64,000 bases of DNA from JBGCEZ01 sp045106735. GTDB taxonomy: Bacteria; Planctomycetota; Phycisphaerae; Phycisphaerales; SM1A02. Made by a program: the position numbers and the translations under genes. Where the stretch lies: the NCBI GenBank assembly GCA_045106735.1, contig JBGCEZ010000020.1, positions 1-64,000 on the forward strand. The letters are read 5' to 3'. Below are positions 9,530 through 18,368 of the stretch, in pieces (within the stretch, counting starts at the first letter, position 1; every line of letters starts with the position of its first letter). Under the pieces are notes generated by a model that was given only the letters and a program-made list of their open reading frames with translations, did no database searches and was not told the origin of the DNA.

Positions 9530-10161
9530 CGGTGGTCCCCCTTGGGTGCGTCGCCGGAATCGGGGTTCGCGTCGGTCGACGTCGAACGATCGCCGGCGTC
9601 CGGTTCGAGCGATCGGAACAACCACGCGCGGGCAAACTGCCAGTGCCGCTCGACGGTGCGGCTCGTCACGCCGAGGACCGCGGCCGTCTCGTCGGTCGTC
9701 AGTCCCCCGAAGAAGCGCATTTCGACGACCCGCACCTTGTCCGGGTGGGCCTCGGCCAGCCGCTGCATGGCGTCGTCGAGGGAAATGAGATCGGTGCCGT
9801 GTTCAACGGCGGCCAGATCAATGGCCCGGTCCAGACTGATGCGGTGTCGATCCGTCCCGCCGCGTTTGAGCCGTCGCCGGCCGCGGGCGTGGTCGACCAG
9901 GATGCGGCGCATCGCTTGTGCTCCGATCGCGACGAAGTGGGCGCGGTTCCGCCACTGAACGCGGTCCTGGTCGACGAGTCGCAGGTAGGCCTCGTGTACG
10001 AGGGCGGTCGCCTGCAGGGTGTGATCGACGCGCTCGGCGTCGAGGTGGTGCCGGGCGAGCCGCTTCAATTCGTCGTACACGAGCGGCAGCAAATGATCGC
10101 TTGCACGATCATTGCCGTCGGCCAGACCGATCAGCAGTTGCGTGACGTCTGGTTCGCTCAC
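9526..10161 (-). CDS. ECF-type RNA polymerase sigma factor (planctomycete kinase-linked type)
   Basis: A 211-residue sigma factor. The GTG start is preceded by GCAGGAATT at good spacing; the longer open frame upstream is not protein-like. Region 2 carries YDELKRLARHHL, HTLQATALVHEAYLRL and MRRILVDHARGRRR. Region 4 carries RFFGGLTTDETAAVLGVT followed by the recognition helix. This is the sigma-70 family type often called Rhodopirellula/Acidobacteria ECF (TIGR02999-like). Its stop overlaps the kinase start by 4 bp. No anti-sigma gene is present, so the kinase is the likely regulator. A Ser/Thr/Asp-rich tail after region 4 offers possible phosphorylation sites. Confidence 0.9.
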   Translation of the reverse strand: MSEPDVTQLLIGLADGNDRASDHLLPLVYDELKRLARHHLDAERVDHTLQATALVHEAYLRLVDQDRVQWRNRAHFVAIGAQAMRRILVDHARGRRRLKRGGTDRHRISLDRAIDLAAVEHGTDLISLDDAMQRLAEAHPDKVRVVEMRFFGGLTTDETAAVLGVTSRTVERHWQFARAWLFRSLEPDAGDRSTSTDANPDSGDAPKGDHR

Positions 10162-10360
10162 GTCTCGAATTCCTGCGGGGTCGGGGAACGGTGGGGCGAG
10201 GAACTGACCCGCCCGCCGCTGAATCAGGCGCCGGATCGCGGGGCGGTCAGGGACAACCGGAAAAAAGCTCGGGTTCGGCTGTCGGGCGTTGGCCACGTTC
10301 GTCGCGTTGTCCGGCAGCGGGCGGTGCAATTCGCCCAACTCTGATCCTACTGACCACCGT

Positions 10361-10383
10361 CCGGGACTCCCAGTGTGTCCCGG
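10361..10383. promoter_or_regulatory. Inverted repeat upstream of the collagen-like gene
   Basis: Perfect 7-bp arms CCGGGAC and GTCCCGG separated by 9 nt, ending 25 bp before the ATG of the collagen-like gene and inside its probable promoter or leader. It could be an operator or a leader hairpin. Confidence 0.5.
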
Positions 10384-10408
10384 CCAGTCCCCAGCGAAAG
10401 GACCTCCG

Positions 10409-12436
10409 ATGGCCTTCCCACGCATGATTTCCGGCCCCGCCGCCGCCTTGCTGTCCGCGGTCGTGATCTCCGCCCCCGCCACCGCCGATGTCGGCACCGG
10501 CTTCACCTACCAAGGCGAGCTTCGGTCCGCCGGCTCGCTGTTCTCCGGGACCGCGAACCTGTCGTTCCGGCTCTACGACGCTCCCTTTGGGGGGACCCAG
10601 ATTGGCGCGACGCTCTTCAGCCCCGGGCTCTCGATCGACGACGGCCGTTTCACGGTGGATCTGGACTTTGGTGACGTGTTCACCGGCCAGGACGCCTTCC
10701 TGGAAATCGAGGTCGACGGCACCACGTTGACGCCGCGGCAGCCGCTGATGGCCACGCCGTACGCACTCTTCGCCCTCAACGGCAACGAAGGTCCGCAAGG
10801 CCCCGCCGGCCCGACCGGCCCGCAAGGGTCGACGGGTCCCCAGGGCCCGAATGGCCCGGCGGGTCCCGCTGGCCCGGCCGGTTCGACGGGCCCCGCGGGT
10901 CCGGTTGGCCCCGAAGGTCCCCAGGGTGCGACCGGCCCCGGCGGCCCGCAGGGCATTCCCGGACCGCAGGGTCCTCAGGGACCGCAAGGTCCACAGGGCA
11001 CGCAAGTTTGGTCGGTCTCCAACGGCATCACCAGCCGCGACGGCCGCGTCATGGTCGGACGCACCGCGGTGGTCTCGACGGCCGAGTACTTCGGCGTCCA
11101 GACGCCGACCTCGTCCAATCAGTACGGCGGCATGTACATCCAGACGGATGCGGATGACGGACGGCCCTTCTACGGGTACTCCACGTCCGGCGGCTCGCTC
11201 ATGTGGACCTACTACGACGGCGGCGACCAGACGTGGAACGTCTTCAACTCGGGCCTCCACATGACGCTGGATACGTCGGGCCGGCTCGGCCTCGGCGATA
11301 CGACGCCCGAGTCAACCCTTGTCGTCATCGGCGCTGACGATCCCCCGTCCGGGGTTGGCGGTTCGGCGGCCACGTTCGATGACCCGTCCACCTCGCGCAA
11401 CGCGCCGACGGTCTACGTCGAAGGCAACAGTGACAACGCCGGCACTCCGGCGCTCGAGGTCTTCCACTTCGGCCGCGGCTCGGCCGGCAACTTCCGCAAC
11501 AGCGCGTCGGACAACGTCGCACCCGCCGTTTCGGCCTTCACGCTCGGCAGCGGCAACGCGCTCTTTGCTGAGGCCCAGGGCACCGGGGCCGCCGCGTACT
11601 TCCAGACCGGAAATGCCGGCACTGGCGTCCCGCTGGTGATGTCGCAGCGCACCAGCGTCACGCGAGACGTCGCTCGATTCCAGCGATTCACGACGACGGT
11701 GGCCACGGTGAACAACTACGGCCTTGGCAGCTTCTTTGGCGGCGTGCTTGCACAAGCCAGCGGCAGCGTCGCCCTTGACGCGAACCGGTCGGACAACGCT
11801 GGCGACCTGATCACCGCCCGCAACAACGCCGACACCGAGTTCCGTGTGGAAAGCACGGGCAACGTGTTCGCCGATGGCACCTTCTCCACCGGCGGGGCGG
11901 ACTACGCCGAATGGCTGCCGCACCTGAGTTCGGGCGAGACGTTCGCCGCGGGCGACGTGGTCGGCGTCTACGCCGGCCGCATCAGTCGCCGCACGATCGG
12001 CGCGGACCAGGTCATGGTCATCAGCACCGATCCTGGCGTCGTCGGCAACAGCTCCGGCGCCGAGTTCGCCGATCGGGCCGATCACGAGATGGTTGCATTC
12101 ATTGGCCAGGTGCCGGTCAACGTCAGTGGTTCGGTTGAGCCCGGCGACTTCGTGCTGGCCAGTGGGCTGGGCGATGGCCGGGCGATCGCCGTTTCGCCGG
12201 CCGACATCCGCAGCGATCAGCTTGATCTGGTCATCGGGACGGCCTGGGCCGGACGCGGCGTCGAGCTCAGCGGCCAGGTGAACGTGCTCGTCGGGGCCGA
12301 CCGCGAGTCGGCGGCCGAACGCGTGATCCAGCGCCTCGAACGCGAGGCCACGGCGCGGGAGCACGAACTCGCTGACCTGCGGGACCGGCTTGAAGCCCTC
12401 GAGCTGATGGCCGCCGAACTGCTGGCCACCAAGTGA
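10409..12436 (+). CDS. Exported collagen-like (Gly-X-Y) fibre protein with intramolecular-chaperone-like C-terminus
   Basis: A 675-residue protein with a signal peptide (cleavage near ATADVG) and an AAAG-GA ribosome site 8 bp upstream. After a beta-rich N-domain come about 24 Gly-X-Y triplets (roughly residues 126-200), rich in GPQ and GPA, which should form a collagen-like triple helix. A long beta-rich region follows. Near residue 500 the segment beginning ADYAEWLP, with GDVVGV and VMVISTDPGVVGN, resembles the Peptidase_G2/IMC autoproteolytic domain of phage tail fibres. The last 45 residues are a coiled coil. The layout fits a trimeric cell-surface or appendage protein. The dockerin-like gene follows 32 bp downstream. 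Confidence 0.85.
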   Translation: MAFPRMISGPAAALLSAVVISAPATADVGTGFTYQGELRSAGSLFSGTANLSFRLYDAPFGGTQIGATLFSPGLSIDDGRFTVDLDFGDVFTGQDAFLEIEVDGTTLTPRQPLMATPYALFALNGNEGPQGPAGPTGPQGSTGPQGPNGPAGPAGPAGSTGPAGPVGPEGPQGATGPGGPQGIPGPQGPQGPQGPQGTQVWSVSNGITSRDGRVMVGRTAVVSTAEYFGVQTPTSSNQYGGMYIQTDADDGRPFYGYSTSGGSLMWTYYDGGDQTWNVFNSGLHMTLDTSGRLGLGDTTPESTLVVIGADDPPSGVGGSAATFDDPSTSRNAPTVYVEGNSDNAGTPALEVFHFGRGSAGNFRNSASDNVAPAVSAFTLGSGNALFAEAQGTGAAAYFQTGNAGTGVPLVMSQRTSVTRDVARFQRFTTTVATVNNYGLGSFFGGVLAQASGSVALDANRSDNAGDLITARNNADTEFRVESTGNVFADGTFSTGGADYAEWLPHLSSGETFAAGDVVGVYAGRISRRTIGADQVMVISTDPGVVGNSSGAEFADRADHEMVAFIGQVPVNVSGSVEPGDFVLASGLGDGRAIAVSPADIRSDQLDLVIGTAWAGRGVELSGQVNVLVGADRESAAERVIQRLEREATAREHELADLRDRLEALELMAAELLATK

Positions 12437-12468
12437 TTCGTCACGTCGACACGAAAGGAGCGAACGTC

Positions 12469-12915
12469 ATGCACATGACCACGCGCGCGAATGTGACCCG
12501 CATCGTCCTGGCCAGCACGGCCATCGTTGCGGCGGCCGGCGGAGCGATCGCCGGCGACCCGGAAGGGAGCGGTCCCTTCGACCTGAGTTGGAGCACCGTC
12601 GATGGCGGGGGAGGAGCGTCGGTCGCTGGCGACCTGCATCTCCTCGGCACCATCGGTCAGCCCGACGCGGGTGGCCCGGCCACCGGTGGCGACTGGAGCA
12701 TCACCGGAGGATTCCTCGTCGGCGGCAGTGGAGGCGGGACGCCGCCGTGCCCCAACGACATCGACGGATCGGGTGAGGTGGACTTCGTCGACATCCTCGC
12801 GGTCCTCTCGAATTGGGGAACCTGCCCGGGATGCCCGGCGGATCTCGACGGCAACGGAGCCGTGGACTTCGGCGACATCCTCCAGGTGCTGTCCAACTTC
12901 GGACCGTGCCCCTGA
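12469..12915 (+). CDS. Exported protein with two dockerin-like EF-hand loops
   Basis: A 148-residue protein; ATG preceded by AAAGGAG. The signal peptide ends near GGAIAGD. A beta-rich middle part contains a pattern seen in planctomycete surface proteins (DLSWSTVDGGGG ... GDWSITGGF). The C-terminus carries two calcium-binding loops, DIDGSGEVDFVDIL and DLDGNGAVDFGDIL, each followed by a Cys (NWGTCPGCP, NFGPCP). Paired loops of this kind are the dockerin-like modules common in Phycisphaerae exoproteins, thought to mediate surface attachment. The gene follows the collagen-like gene on the same strand and precedes a terminator, so the two probably form an operon and may meet at the surface. Confidence 0.85.
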   Translation: MHMTTRANVTRIVLASTAIVAAAGGAIAGDPEGSGPFDLSWSTVDGGGGASVAGDLHLLGTIGQPDAGGPATGGDWSITGGFLVGGSGGGTPPCPNDIDGSGEVDFVDILAVLSNWGTCPGCPADLDGNGAVDFGDILQVLSNFGPCP

Positions 12916-13018
12916 GCCCCATCCAGGGGTGCAGTCGAGCCCTTCCGGCCGAGCCCGGGGGCGCCTCATGGTGGCCGAAGTCGGAGGAAGTTCGGTCGCC
13001 ATGACCACTCATCGGGAC

Positions 13019-13050
13019 AGGGGCCTCGGAGCAATCCGGGGCCCCTTCTT
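13019..13050 (+). terminator. Rho-independent terminator
   Basis: Stem AGGGGCCTCGG with CCGGGGCCCCT (11 pairs, one G-U), a 6-nt loop AGCAAT, then TTCTT. It lies 104 bp after the dockerin-like gene and between convergent genes. Confidence 0.85.
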
Positions 13051-13073
13051 CGTGGCGGCCAGCCGGTGCCGCT

Positions 13074-13559
13074 TCAGATCGCGAGGCAGTACGCGATCGC
13101 GGCCAGCCCTCCGGCCACGGTGCGCAGGTGATTCCAATTCGTCCAGACTCTGAGGTAGTGTGCCCACAATGCTGGGGCGAGGGGGTCGTGGGGTGCCGTT
13201 CGATCGAGCCGATTGTTCAGCGGTACGTTGCCCGCGGCGGTGACCACGAAGATGCCAAGCACCTGGAGCAGGCCGGCGATGGCGAGCCACGTGGAGACGT
13301 GGGCATCGTCCGTGGCGATCGGTGCGATCAGGGCGACGATCAGGGCGACGACGCCCACGGCCGTCGAGCCCAGGAAGCCAACCATGAACAGCGGGTTGTA
13401 GACCGCGCGATTGATGGCCTGCATGGCCTCCATGCCGCCGCTGGGTGGCGTGCGCCGGAGACCCGGCATGACGAAGTTGCTGAAGGCAAAGCAGACGCCG
13501 GCGGCGATGCCGCTGCTCGCGGCCCCGGCAATGCAAAGTGCGTCGAGGCGATCAACCAT
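13074..13559 (-). CDS. DUF1772/anthrone oxygenase-like membrane protein
   Basis: A 161-residue protein with four predicted membrane spans. It has the family pattern near the first span (GIAAGVCFAFSNFVMPGL) and a conserved WTNWNHLRT near the end. Members are annotated as DUF1772 or anthrone-oxygenase-like, and their reaction is usually unknown. The start codon overlaps the 3' end of the upstream NAD(P)-binding gene by 8 bp, so the two are one operon. The combination NmrA-like oxidoreductase, DUF1772 protein and divergent AraC regulator recurs in bacteria, which supports a shared role in redox or detoxification chemistry. Confidence 0.8.
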   Translation of the reverse strand: MVDRLDALCIAGAASSGIAAGVCFAFSNFVMPGLRRTPPSGGMEAMQAINRAVYNPLFMVGFLGSTAVGVVALIVALIAPIATDDAHVSTWLAIAGLLQVLGIFVVTAAGNVPLNNRLDRTAPHDPLAPALWAHYLRVWTNWNHLRTVAGGLAAIAYCLAI

Positions 13560-14430
13560 GGGGCACCTCCATCGCGCTCCGCGACCACGTGCCGCCGGCC
13601 ACATGCCGATCGATGAACTGGTGGATCGATCGGGCGGGACGTCCGAGCGCATCCTCGATGCCGTTGGCCAGCCGAGCATTTCGGCCGTCGCTTCCCATGG
13701 TGATGAGGTCGCACAACATGGCGGCGTACGGGGCGGGCGCGCCGCGATCGAGCAACGTGCGCTCGAAATCCTGCACGCTGATCGGCGTGTACGCGACCGG
13801 ATGTCCCGCGCGAGTGAAGAGCGCCGCGACTTCGCTCAGCGTGAGCAATTCGGGGCCAGTGACTTCGTGCACCGTGCCGATGTGCCGGTCCTCAAGCAGC
13901 GCGGCGATCATGACCTCGGCGATGTCGTCGGCATCGATGAACGGTTCGGGGACGTCGCCTCCCGGCAGGGCGATGACGCCGGCGCGGATCATGTCGGCGA
14001 ACGGGCCTTCGCTGAAGTTCTGGTTAAACCAACTCGCCCGAACCACGGTCGCGTCGATTGGACCGTCCAGGACGATGCGCTCGCAGGCCTGGGCGCCTGG
14101 CTCCCCGCGGCCGGACAGCAGCACCAGCCGTTGCACGCCCGCGTGGGCCGCGGCATCGACAAAGGCCGCGATGGCCGGAGCGGCCGACGGGACGGCCAGA
14201 TCGGGCACGAATGAGATTGTGGCGGCCCAGGCGCCTTCGAGGGCGGCCGCCCATGTCCTTGGGGCGTCCCAGTCGAAGGGCGTCTGGCCGCGGCGAGATC
14301 CACGCCGGACCGAGACGCCGTGTGCGGTCAAGCCATCGGCGATCCGCCGGCCGGTCTTGCCGCTGGCGGCGGTCACCAGGACGGGGGCATCGGACGGCGT
14401 GCGGTGAAAATCGATCGGTTGGGTCGGCAT
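13552..14430 (-). CDS. NAD(P)-binding oxidoreductase, NmrA-like SDR
   Basis: A 292-residue Rossmann-fold protein. The dinucleotide-binding loop is near the N-terminus (VLVTAASGKTGRRIADGL), followed by the atypical-SDR features RLVLLSGRGEPGA and VRASWFNQNFSEG. This is the NmrA/azoreductase-like atypical SDR group, which binds NAD(P) and often acts as a quinone reductase or redox sensor. The ATG is preceded by CTGGAG at good spacing. It is the first gene of a two-gene operon with the DUF1772 protein and is divergent from an AraC regulator 169 bp away, the likely controller. The substrate is unknown. Confidence 0.85.
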   Translation of the reverse strand: MPTQPIDFHRTPSDAPVLVTAASGKTGRRIADGLTAHGVSVRRGSRRGQTPFDWDAPRTWAAALEGAWAATISFVPDLAVPSAAPAIAAFVDAAAHAGVQRLVLLSGRGEPGAQACERIVLDGPIDATVVRASWFNQNFSEGPFADMIRAGVIALPGGDVPEPFIDADDIAEVMIAALLEDRHIGTVHEVTGPELLTLSEVAALFTRAGHPVAYTPISVQDFERTLLDRGAPAPYAAMLCDLITMGSDGRNARLANGIEDALGRPARSIHQFIDRHVAGGTWSRSAMEVPHG

Positions 14431-14599
14431 CTCGGGTACTCCAGACGGTGTCGTGGGGACGGCAGGGCGATCGTCGCCGTGCCGATGATTTACCTTCGAA
14501 CCAAATGGCCGGAGTATCAATGGCCGATTGTCCGTGTTTCATGCTCATTCGTCCAGACAAGTCGGTGCAATGGTGATTCAGCGCCGATAGACTCATCGG

Positions 14600-15709
14600 A
14601 TGCCTCCGGCTGCACGCACATCCTCGGCCGCCGCGGCGCGCGGCGATGCCACGCGGGAACCCTCAGCTCCCGGGCCGGGTCCAGCCCCGAGTCCGGCCCC
14701 GGGTCCAGCCCCGGGGCCGGCTCCGGGCCGTGACGCTGCCCTCGACGGATGGGCCTCGGCCGATCCCATTGGGGCGGCGCTGCACTCGATGCGCATGTCG
14801 GGCGTCGTCTACACCCACTCGCAGCTCAGCGCGCCCTGGGGGATGGACCTTCCGCCGATGGAAGACTGCGTGATGTTCCACGTCGTCACCGAGGGAGCGT
14901 GCGTGCTCTCGGTCCCGGGCGACGCCGGGACGACGACGGAGTACGAACTGCGGCCGGGCGCGTTCACCCTTGTCCCGCACGGGCGGGGCCACGTGATCGC
15001 CAGCGATGGCCGCGTTCGTCCGACGCCGCTGTTCGACTTGCCGTGGCAACGGGTGGCCCCGCGCTACGAAGTCTTGCGCCACGGTGGCGGCGGCGCCGCG
15101 ACCACGTTGGTCTGTGGCGCCGTACGCTTCGACCATCCGGCGGCCCGTGAACTGCACGCCCAACTTCCGCCGGTTCTGTCGATTGAAGCGTGGACGTCTC
15201 CGCACGCCGAATGGATGCACAGCACGTTGCGGCTGATGGCGACGGAAGCCGCGTCGCCTCGGCCGGGCGGCGAAACCATCGTCACGCGACTGGCCGACAT
15301 CCTCGTGATCCAGGCGATCCGCGCGTGGTTGGAAGACGCTCCCGTGGCCAGCGCCGGTTGGTTGGCCGGGCTGGCCGACGAACGCATCGGGCCGGTCATC
15401 GGCCGCGTGCAGCACGAGCCCGCACGAGCGTGGACGGTCGCGTCGATGGCGCGCGAAGCATCGATGTCTCGATCTGCGTTTGCCGATCGGTTCGCCAGCG
15501 TGATGGGAACGTCACCGTTGCAGTTTGTGACCCGGGTTCGGATGCAGGCGGCCGCGATGGCGTTGCGGGAAGAAGACCTGCCGCTGGCCGAGTGTGCAAC
15601 TCGATTCGGCTACCGTTCTGAGGCGGCATTCAGCCGGGCGTTCAAGCGCGTGATCGGGACGTCTCCGGGAGCGTGGCAGCGATCGGGCGACGGGGCGACG
15701 GCGATCTGA
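14600..15709 (+). CDS. AraC-family transcriptional regulator with cupin-type sensor domain
   Basis: A 369-residue regulator. A Pro/Gly/Ala repeat tract (residues about 26-43) precedes an AraC_binding_2/cupin_6-like sensor domain (about 60-250, with FTLVPHGRGHVI). The C-terminal AraC DNA-binding domain has two helix-turn-helix units (WTVASMAREASMSRSAFADRF and the second ending in FGYRSEAAFSRAFKRVIG). It is divergent from the SDR/DUF1772 operon and probably controls it. The Pro tract is encoded by a degenerate 12-bp repeat (14672-14729) and may be dispensable; starting after it would still leave both domains whole. Confidence 0.88.
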   Translation: MPPAARTSSAAAARGDATREPSAPGPGPAPSPAPGPAPGPAPGRDAALDGWASADPIGAALHSMRMSGVVYTHSQLSAPWGMDLPPMEDCVMFHVVTEGACVLSVPGDAGTTTEYELRPGAFTLVPHGRGHVIASDGRVRPTPLFDLPWQRVAPRYEVLRHGGGGAATTLVCGAVRFDHPAARELHAQLPPVLSIEAWTSPHAEWMHSTLRLMATEAASPRPGGETIVTRLADILVIQAIRAWLEDAPVASAGWLAGLADERIGPVIGRVQHEPARAWTVASMAREASMSRSAFADRFASVMGTSPLQFVTRVRMQAAAMALREEDLPLAECATRFGYRSEAAFSRAFKRVIGTSPGAWQRSGDGATAI

Positions 15710-15717
15710 GTCGACAT

Positions 15718-15766
15718 CGTGGACGCACGGCACCGTCGGCGGTGGGCGGTGGGCGGAGCGTCCACG
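15718..15766 (+). other. Long inverted repeat after the AraC gene
   Basis: 9-bp perfect arms, CGTGGACGC and GCGTCCACG, with a 31-nt spacer, 9 bp after the AraC stop. It could terminate transcription but lacks a T-run. Confidence 0.35.
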
Positions 15767-15842
15767 TCCGGCCCCGGGCACGGTACGATCGCGCACCATC
15801 GCATTCGCCTGCCTTCGTTCCTCAGATTCTCCGGGTCCCGCC

Positions 15843-16766
15843 ATGCCCAGCAGCCTGTTTCTCCTGCTCGACGACATCGCCACGGTCTTGGATGACGTGG
15901 CGGTCATGACCAAGGTTGCGGCCAAGAAGACCGCCGGCGTGCTGGGCGACGACCTGGCCTTGAACGCTGAACAAGTCTCGGGCGTCGCGTCCAAACGCGA
16001 ACTTCCGGTCGTGTGGGCGGTGGCCAAAGGTTCGGCGATCAACAAACTGATCTTGGTGCCGGCCGCCCTCGCGTTGAGTTACTTCCTGGAAGTCGCCATC
16101 ATCCCGCTGCTGATTCTCGGCGGGGCGTTTCTGTGTTACGAAGGCGTTGAGAAGCTGGTGCACAAGTTCTTGCACCGCAAGCATGCAGCCGGCGCCGACG
16201 CCGACGACGAATCCCGAGCGAAGGCTCTGGTGGACGAGCTCGAGGTCGAACACCCCACGCCACTGGAAAAGAAGAAGGTCCGCGGCGCGATCCGCACGGA
16301 CTTCATTCTCTCGGCCGAGATCGTCGTCATCACGCTCGGATCGGTGGGCGGGAAACCGTTCTCGGTCCAAGTGGGCGTACTGATCGCGATCGCCTCGCTC
16401 ATGACCATCGGCGTGTACGGGCTGGTGGCCGGGATCGTGCGGCTGGACGACTGGGGTATGGCGTTGGCGCGCCGGGGATCAGCGGCCGCGCAATCCGTCG
16501 GCCGCGCGATCCTCTGGTTCGCGCCGCTGCTGATGCGTTTTCTGTCAATCGCCGGGACCGCGGCGATGTTCTTGGTCGGCGGCGGCATTCTGGTGCACGA
16601 CGTCGCGCCGCTGCATCACATGGCCGAGTCCATCACGCACAGCATGTCCGGCGTGTTGGCGACCGTCGTCGGCATGCTCTTCAATGCCCTGGTGGGCATC
16701 GTGCTCGGGACAATCGTCCTGGCCGTGGTGACGGGGATCAAGAAGATGTTCGGGCGCTCTGAATGA
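15843..16766 (+). CDS. DUF808 family inner membrane protein (YedI-like)
   Basis: A 307-residue membrane protein. The N-terminus carries the family hallmark (SLFLLLDDIATVLDDVAVMTKVAAKKTAGVLGDD written in part: LLLDDIATVLDDVAVMTK). A conserved soluble loop contains YEGVEKLVHKF and a Lys-rich segment before the second membrane block. About six membrane spans follow. The length matches the family (around 300). DUF808 proteins are widespread inner membrane proteins of unknown function, represented by YedI in E. coli. It stands alone, with no obvious operon partner. Confidence 0.9.
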   Translation: MPSSLFLLLDDIATVLDDVAVMTKVAAKKTAGVLGDDLALNAEQVSGVASKRELPVVWAVAKGSAINKLILVPAALALSYFLEVAIIPLLILGGAFLCYEGVEKLVHKFLHRKHAAGADADDESRAKALVDELEVEHPTPLEKKKVRGAIRTDFILSAEIVVITLGSVGGKPFSVQVGVLIAIASLMTIGVYGLVAGIVRLDDWGMALARRGSAAAQSVGRAILWFAPLLMRFLSIAGTAAMFLVGGGILVHDVAPLHHMAESITHSMSGVLATVVGMLFNALVGIVLGTIVLAVVTGIKKMFGRSE

Positions 16767-16979
16767 CGCGCGCGGAACCTTCCGGTGCGTACCCGCTCTT
16801 CGCCTGGCGGCACTGGACTCGATCGCCGAGCCACTCTCTCAGTGGCGTCGCAACTTTGCTGCGGTCCTCGTCGCGTTGATCGGAATGTCGGCGCGGCGCC
16901 ACTTGTGGTGGGCGACCCACGGGACGATTGACATCGCGTGCCCGTTTTGCCTTGGTCCGCGGCTCGCGGCTCGCGATCC

Positions 16980-17321
16980 TCAGTCGAAGTCGAGGATCTC
17001 CGACAGCCAGCTCTTGCGCTTCTTGTATCGGTACGAGCCGTAGTCGCTGTCGTCCGGCCGGCGGCGAGGCCGGTCGTCGCGATGGGACCGGTCGAAATCT
17101 CGGTGGTCGGCCGCGTGGCGGGGCGGCGCGGGGGCCGGCGCGGGTGCGGGGGCCGCGCGGCGCGGACTCGGGGCGGGCGCCGCATCCATCGATCGCTCGA
17201 TGATCTTGTCCAGTTCGCCGCGGTCGAGCCAGATGCCGCGGCACTTGGGGCAGTAGTCGATCTCGATGCCCTTGCGTTCGGCCATCGTCAGGCGTTCATC
17301 GGGGCACGTCGGACAGTCCAT
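16980..17321 (-). CDS. zf-TFIIB (CxxC-x-CPxC) small protein
   Basis: A 113-residue protein; ATG preceded by CCGGAGACTCCC. The N-terminus has a zinc ribbon of the zf-TFIIB family: CPTC ... GIEIDYCPKCRGIWLDRGELDKI. A low-complexity Pro/Ala linker and a highly charged Arg/Asp/His stretch follow, and the protein ends in KKRKSWLSEILDFD, a tail often seen in this family. The function of these proteins is not established; they probably bind zinc and may contact nucleic acid. The gene is isolated and convergent with the DUF808 gene. Confidence 0.85.
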   Translation of the reverse strand: MDCPTCPDERLTMAERKGIEIDYCPKCRGIWLDRGELDKIIERSMDAAPAPSPRRAAPAPAPAPAPPRHAADHRDFDRSHRDDRPRRRPDDSDYGSYRYKKRKSWLSEILDFD

Positions 17322-17847
17322 GGGAGTCTCCGGAAGTCGTAGGGGGGCGGCGAGACAGCGGTCAATCGCCCCATGGTTCGCTCGCCGCCGGCAGAAATCA
17401 AGCCGAATCGGCCGTGGTTGGGGGCGAGGACGGGTGCCGCCGGATGGGCTTGCGTCGCCCCGTCTGGGGCCGGCAAGCGCTGGCGTGAGCGTGGTCGGGG
17501 GCGAGCGGCGAGCGGCAAACGGCGAGCGGCGGCGGGCGCGCCGCCCGCGCGAGCGCCACAGCATCGCCCTCGCCAGCTCGCGACTTTCCTGAACCGACTC
17601 CCCAGTTCAATCTGGCGAGGCGCGGGCGGGCTCGGTACGGTGCGAACTCATGCAGCCCACTGCCTGACGGCCCCCATCCTTGTCACCTCGCCGCTCATCT
17701 TGAGCCCACGCGTGCTGATGGACCTTCGCTCGTCGAAGGACATGGTCGGTGCGCCCGCGAGGTCCGCCGTCAGGTGAGCAACCACCGGTTGCCGCACAGA
17801 GCTGGCGTCCTCGGAACCGACCGGGGATGCACGGGTTTCCATCCCAC
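17322..17847. other. Intergenic region without a supported gene
   Basis: 526 bp between divergent genes (zf-TFIIB on minus, RNHCP on plus). All open frames here are Arg/Pro/Gly-rich artefacts of high GC. I see no RNA gene or repeat. Confidence 0.5.
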
Positions 17848-18216
17848 ATGTCGCATCAGCATCGCTCGCGTCGCCACGAGGCGAAGGGCTTTACGTGTAT
17901 CCAGTGCCGTCTTCAAGTTCCCGGTGAGTCCTGGGGCACCAAACATCGCAATCACTGTCCCGGCTGCCTGCACAGCCGGCACGTTGACGAACACCCGGGC
18001 GATCGCGCCAGCCCGTGCCGGGGCACCATGGAGCCCATCGGGGTCGAGGTGCGCGGCGGCGATCGGGCCGGTGAATGGGCGATCATCCATCGCTGCCGAT
18101 CGTGCGGCGTGATCAAGGTCAATCGGATCGCGGGCGACGATTCGGAGCGATCGCTGCTCGCGCTGGCGCTGCGCCCATTGGCGCGGCCAGCGTTCCCGCT
18201 CGACGACTTGCGGTGA
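17848..18216 (+). CDS. RNHCP domain protein
   Basis: About 122 residues. It matches the RNHCP family, named after its RNHCP motif, here in GTKHRNHCPGCLHSRHVD. Conserved Cys pairs lie around it: FTCIQC before, PCRGTM and HRCRSCGVIKVNR after. These Cys-x-x-Cys pairs suggest two zinc sites. Family members are about 90-130 residues and have no known function. ATG codons at 17827 and 17848 are both possible starts; neither has a strong ribosome site, and I chose the one nearer the domain. Confidence 0.85.
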   Translation: MSHQHRSRRHEAKGFTCIQCRLQVPGESWGTKHRNHCPGCLHSRHVDEHPGDRASPCRGTMEPIGVEVRGGDRAGEWAIIHRCRSCGVIKVNRIAGDDSERSLLALALRPLARPAFPLDDLR

Positions 18217-18368
18217 CCTGACCCGCGGGCACAGTCGACCGCATGCGATCAGCCGTCATCGAACGGCTCCGTGCGATCGGTCAGGAGCGATCGGCCACGC
18301 ACGATCGACCGCGAGCACTGGGCAATGACCCAGCGCTCGTGGTCGCGTGCGCGCGGGATCCTCGCCGA

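Noticed and set aside
10786..11004. Period-9 repeat as a possible DNA-level tandem array
   Set aside because: It is explained by the Gly-X-Y protein repeat of the collagen-like gene; codons vary, so it is not a recent DNA repeat.
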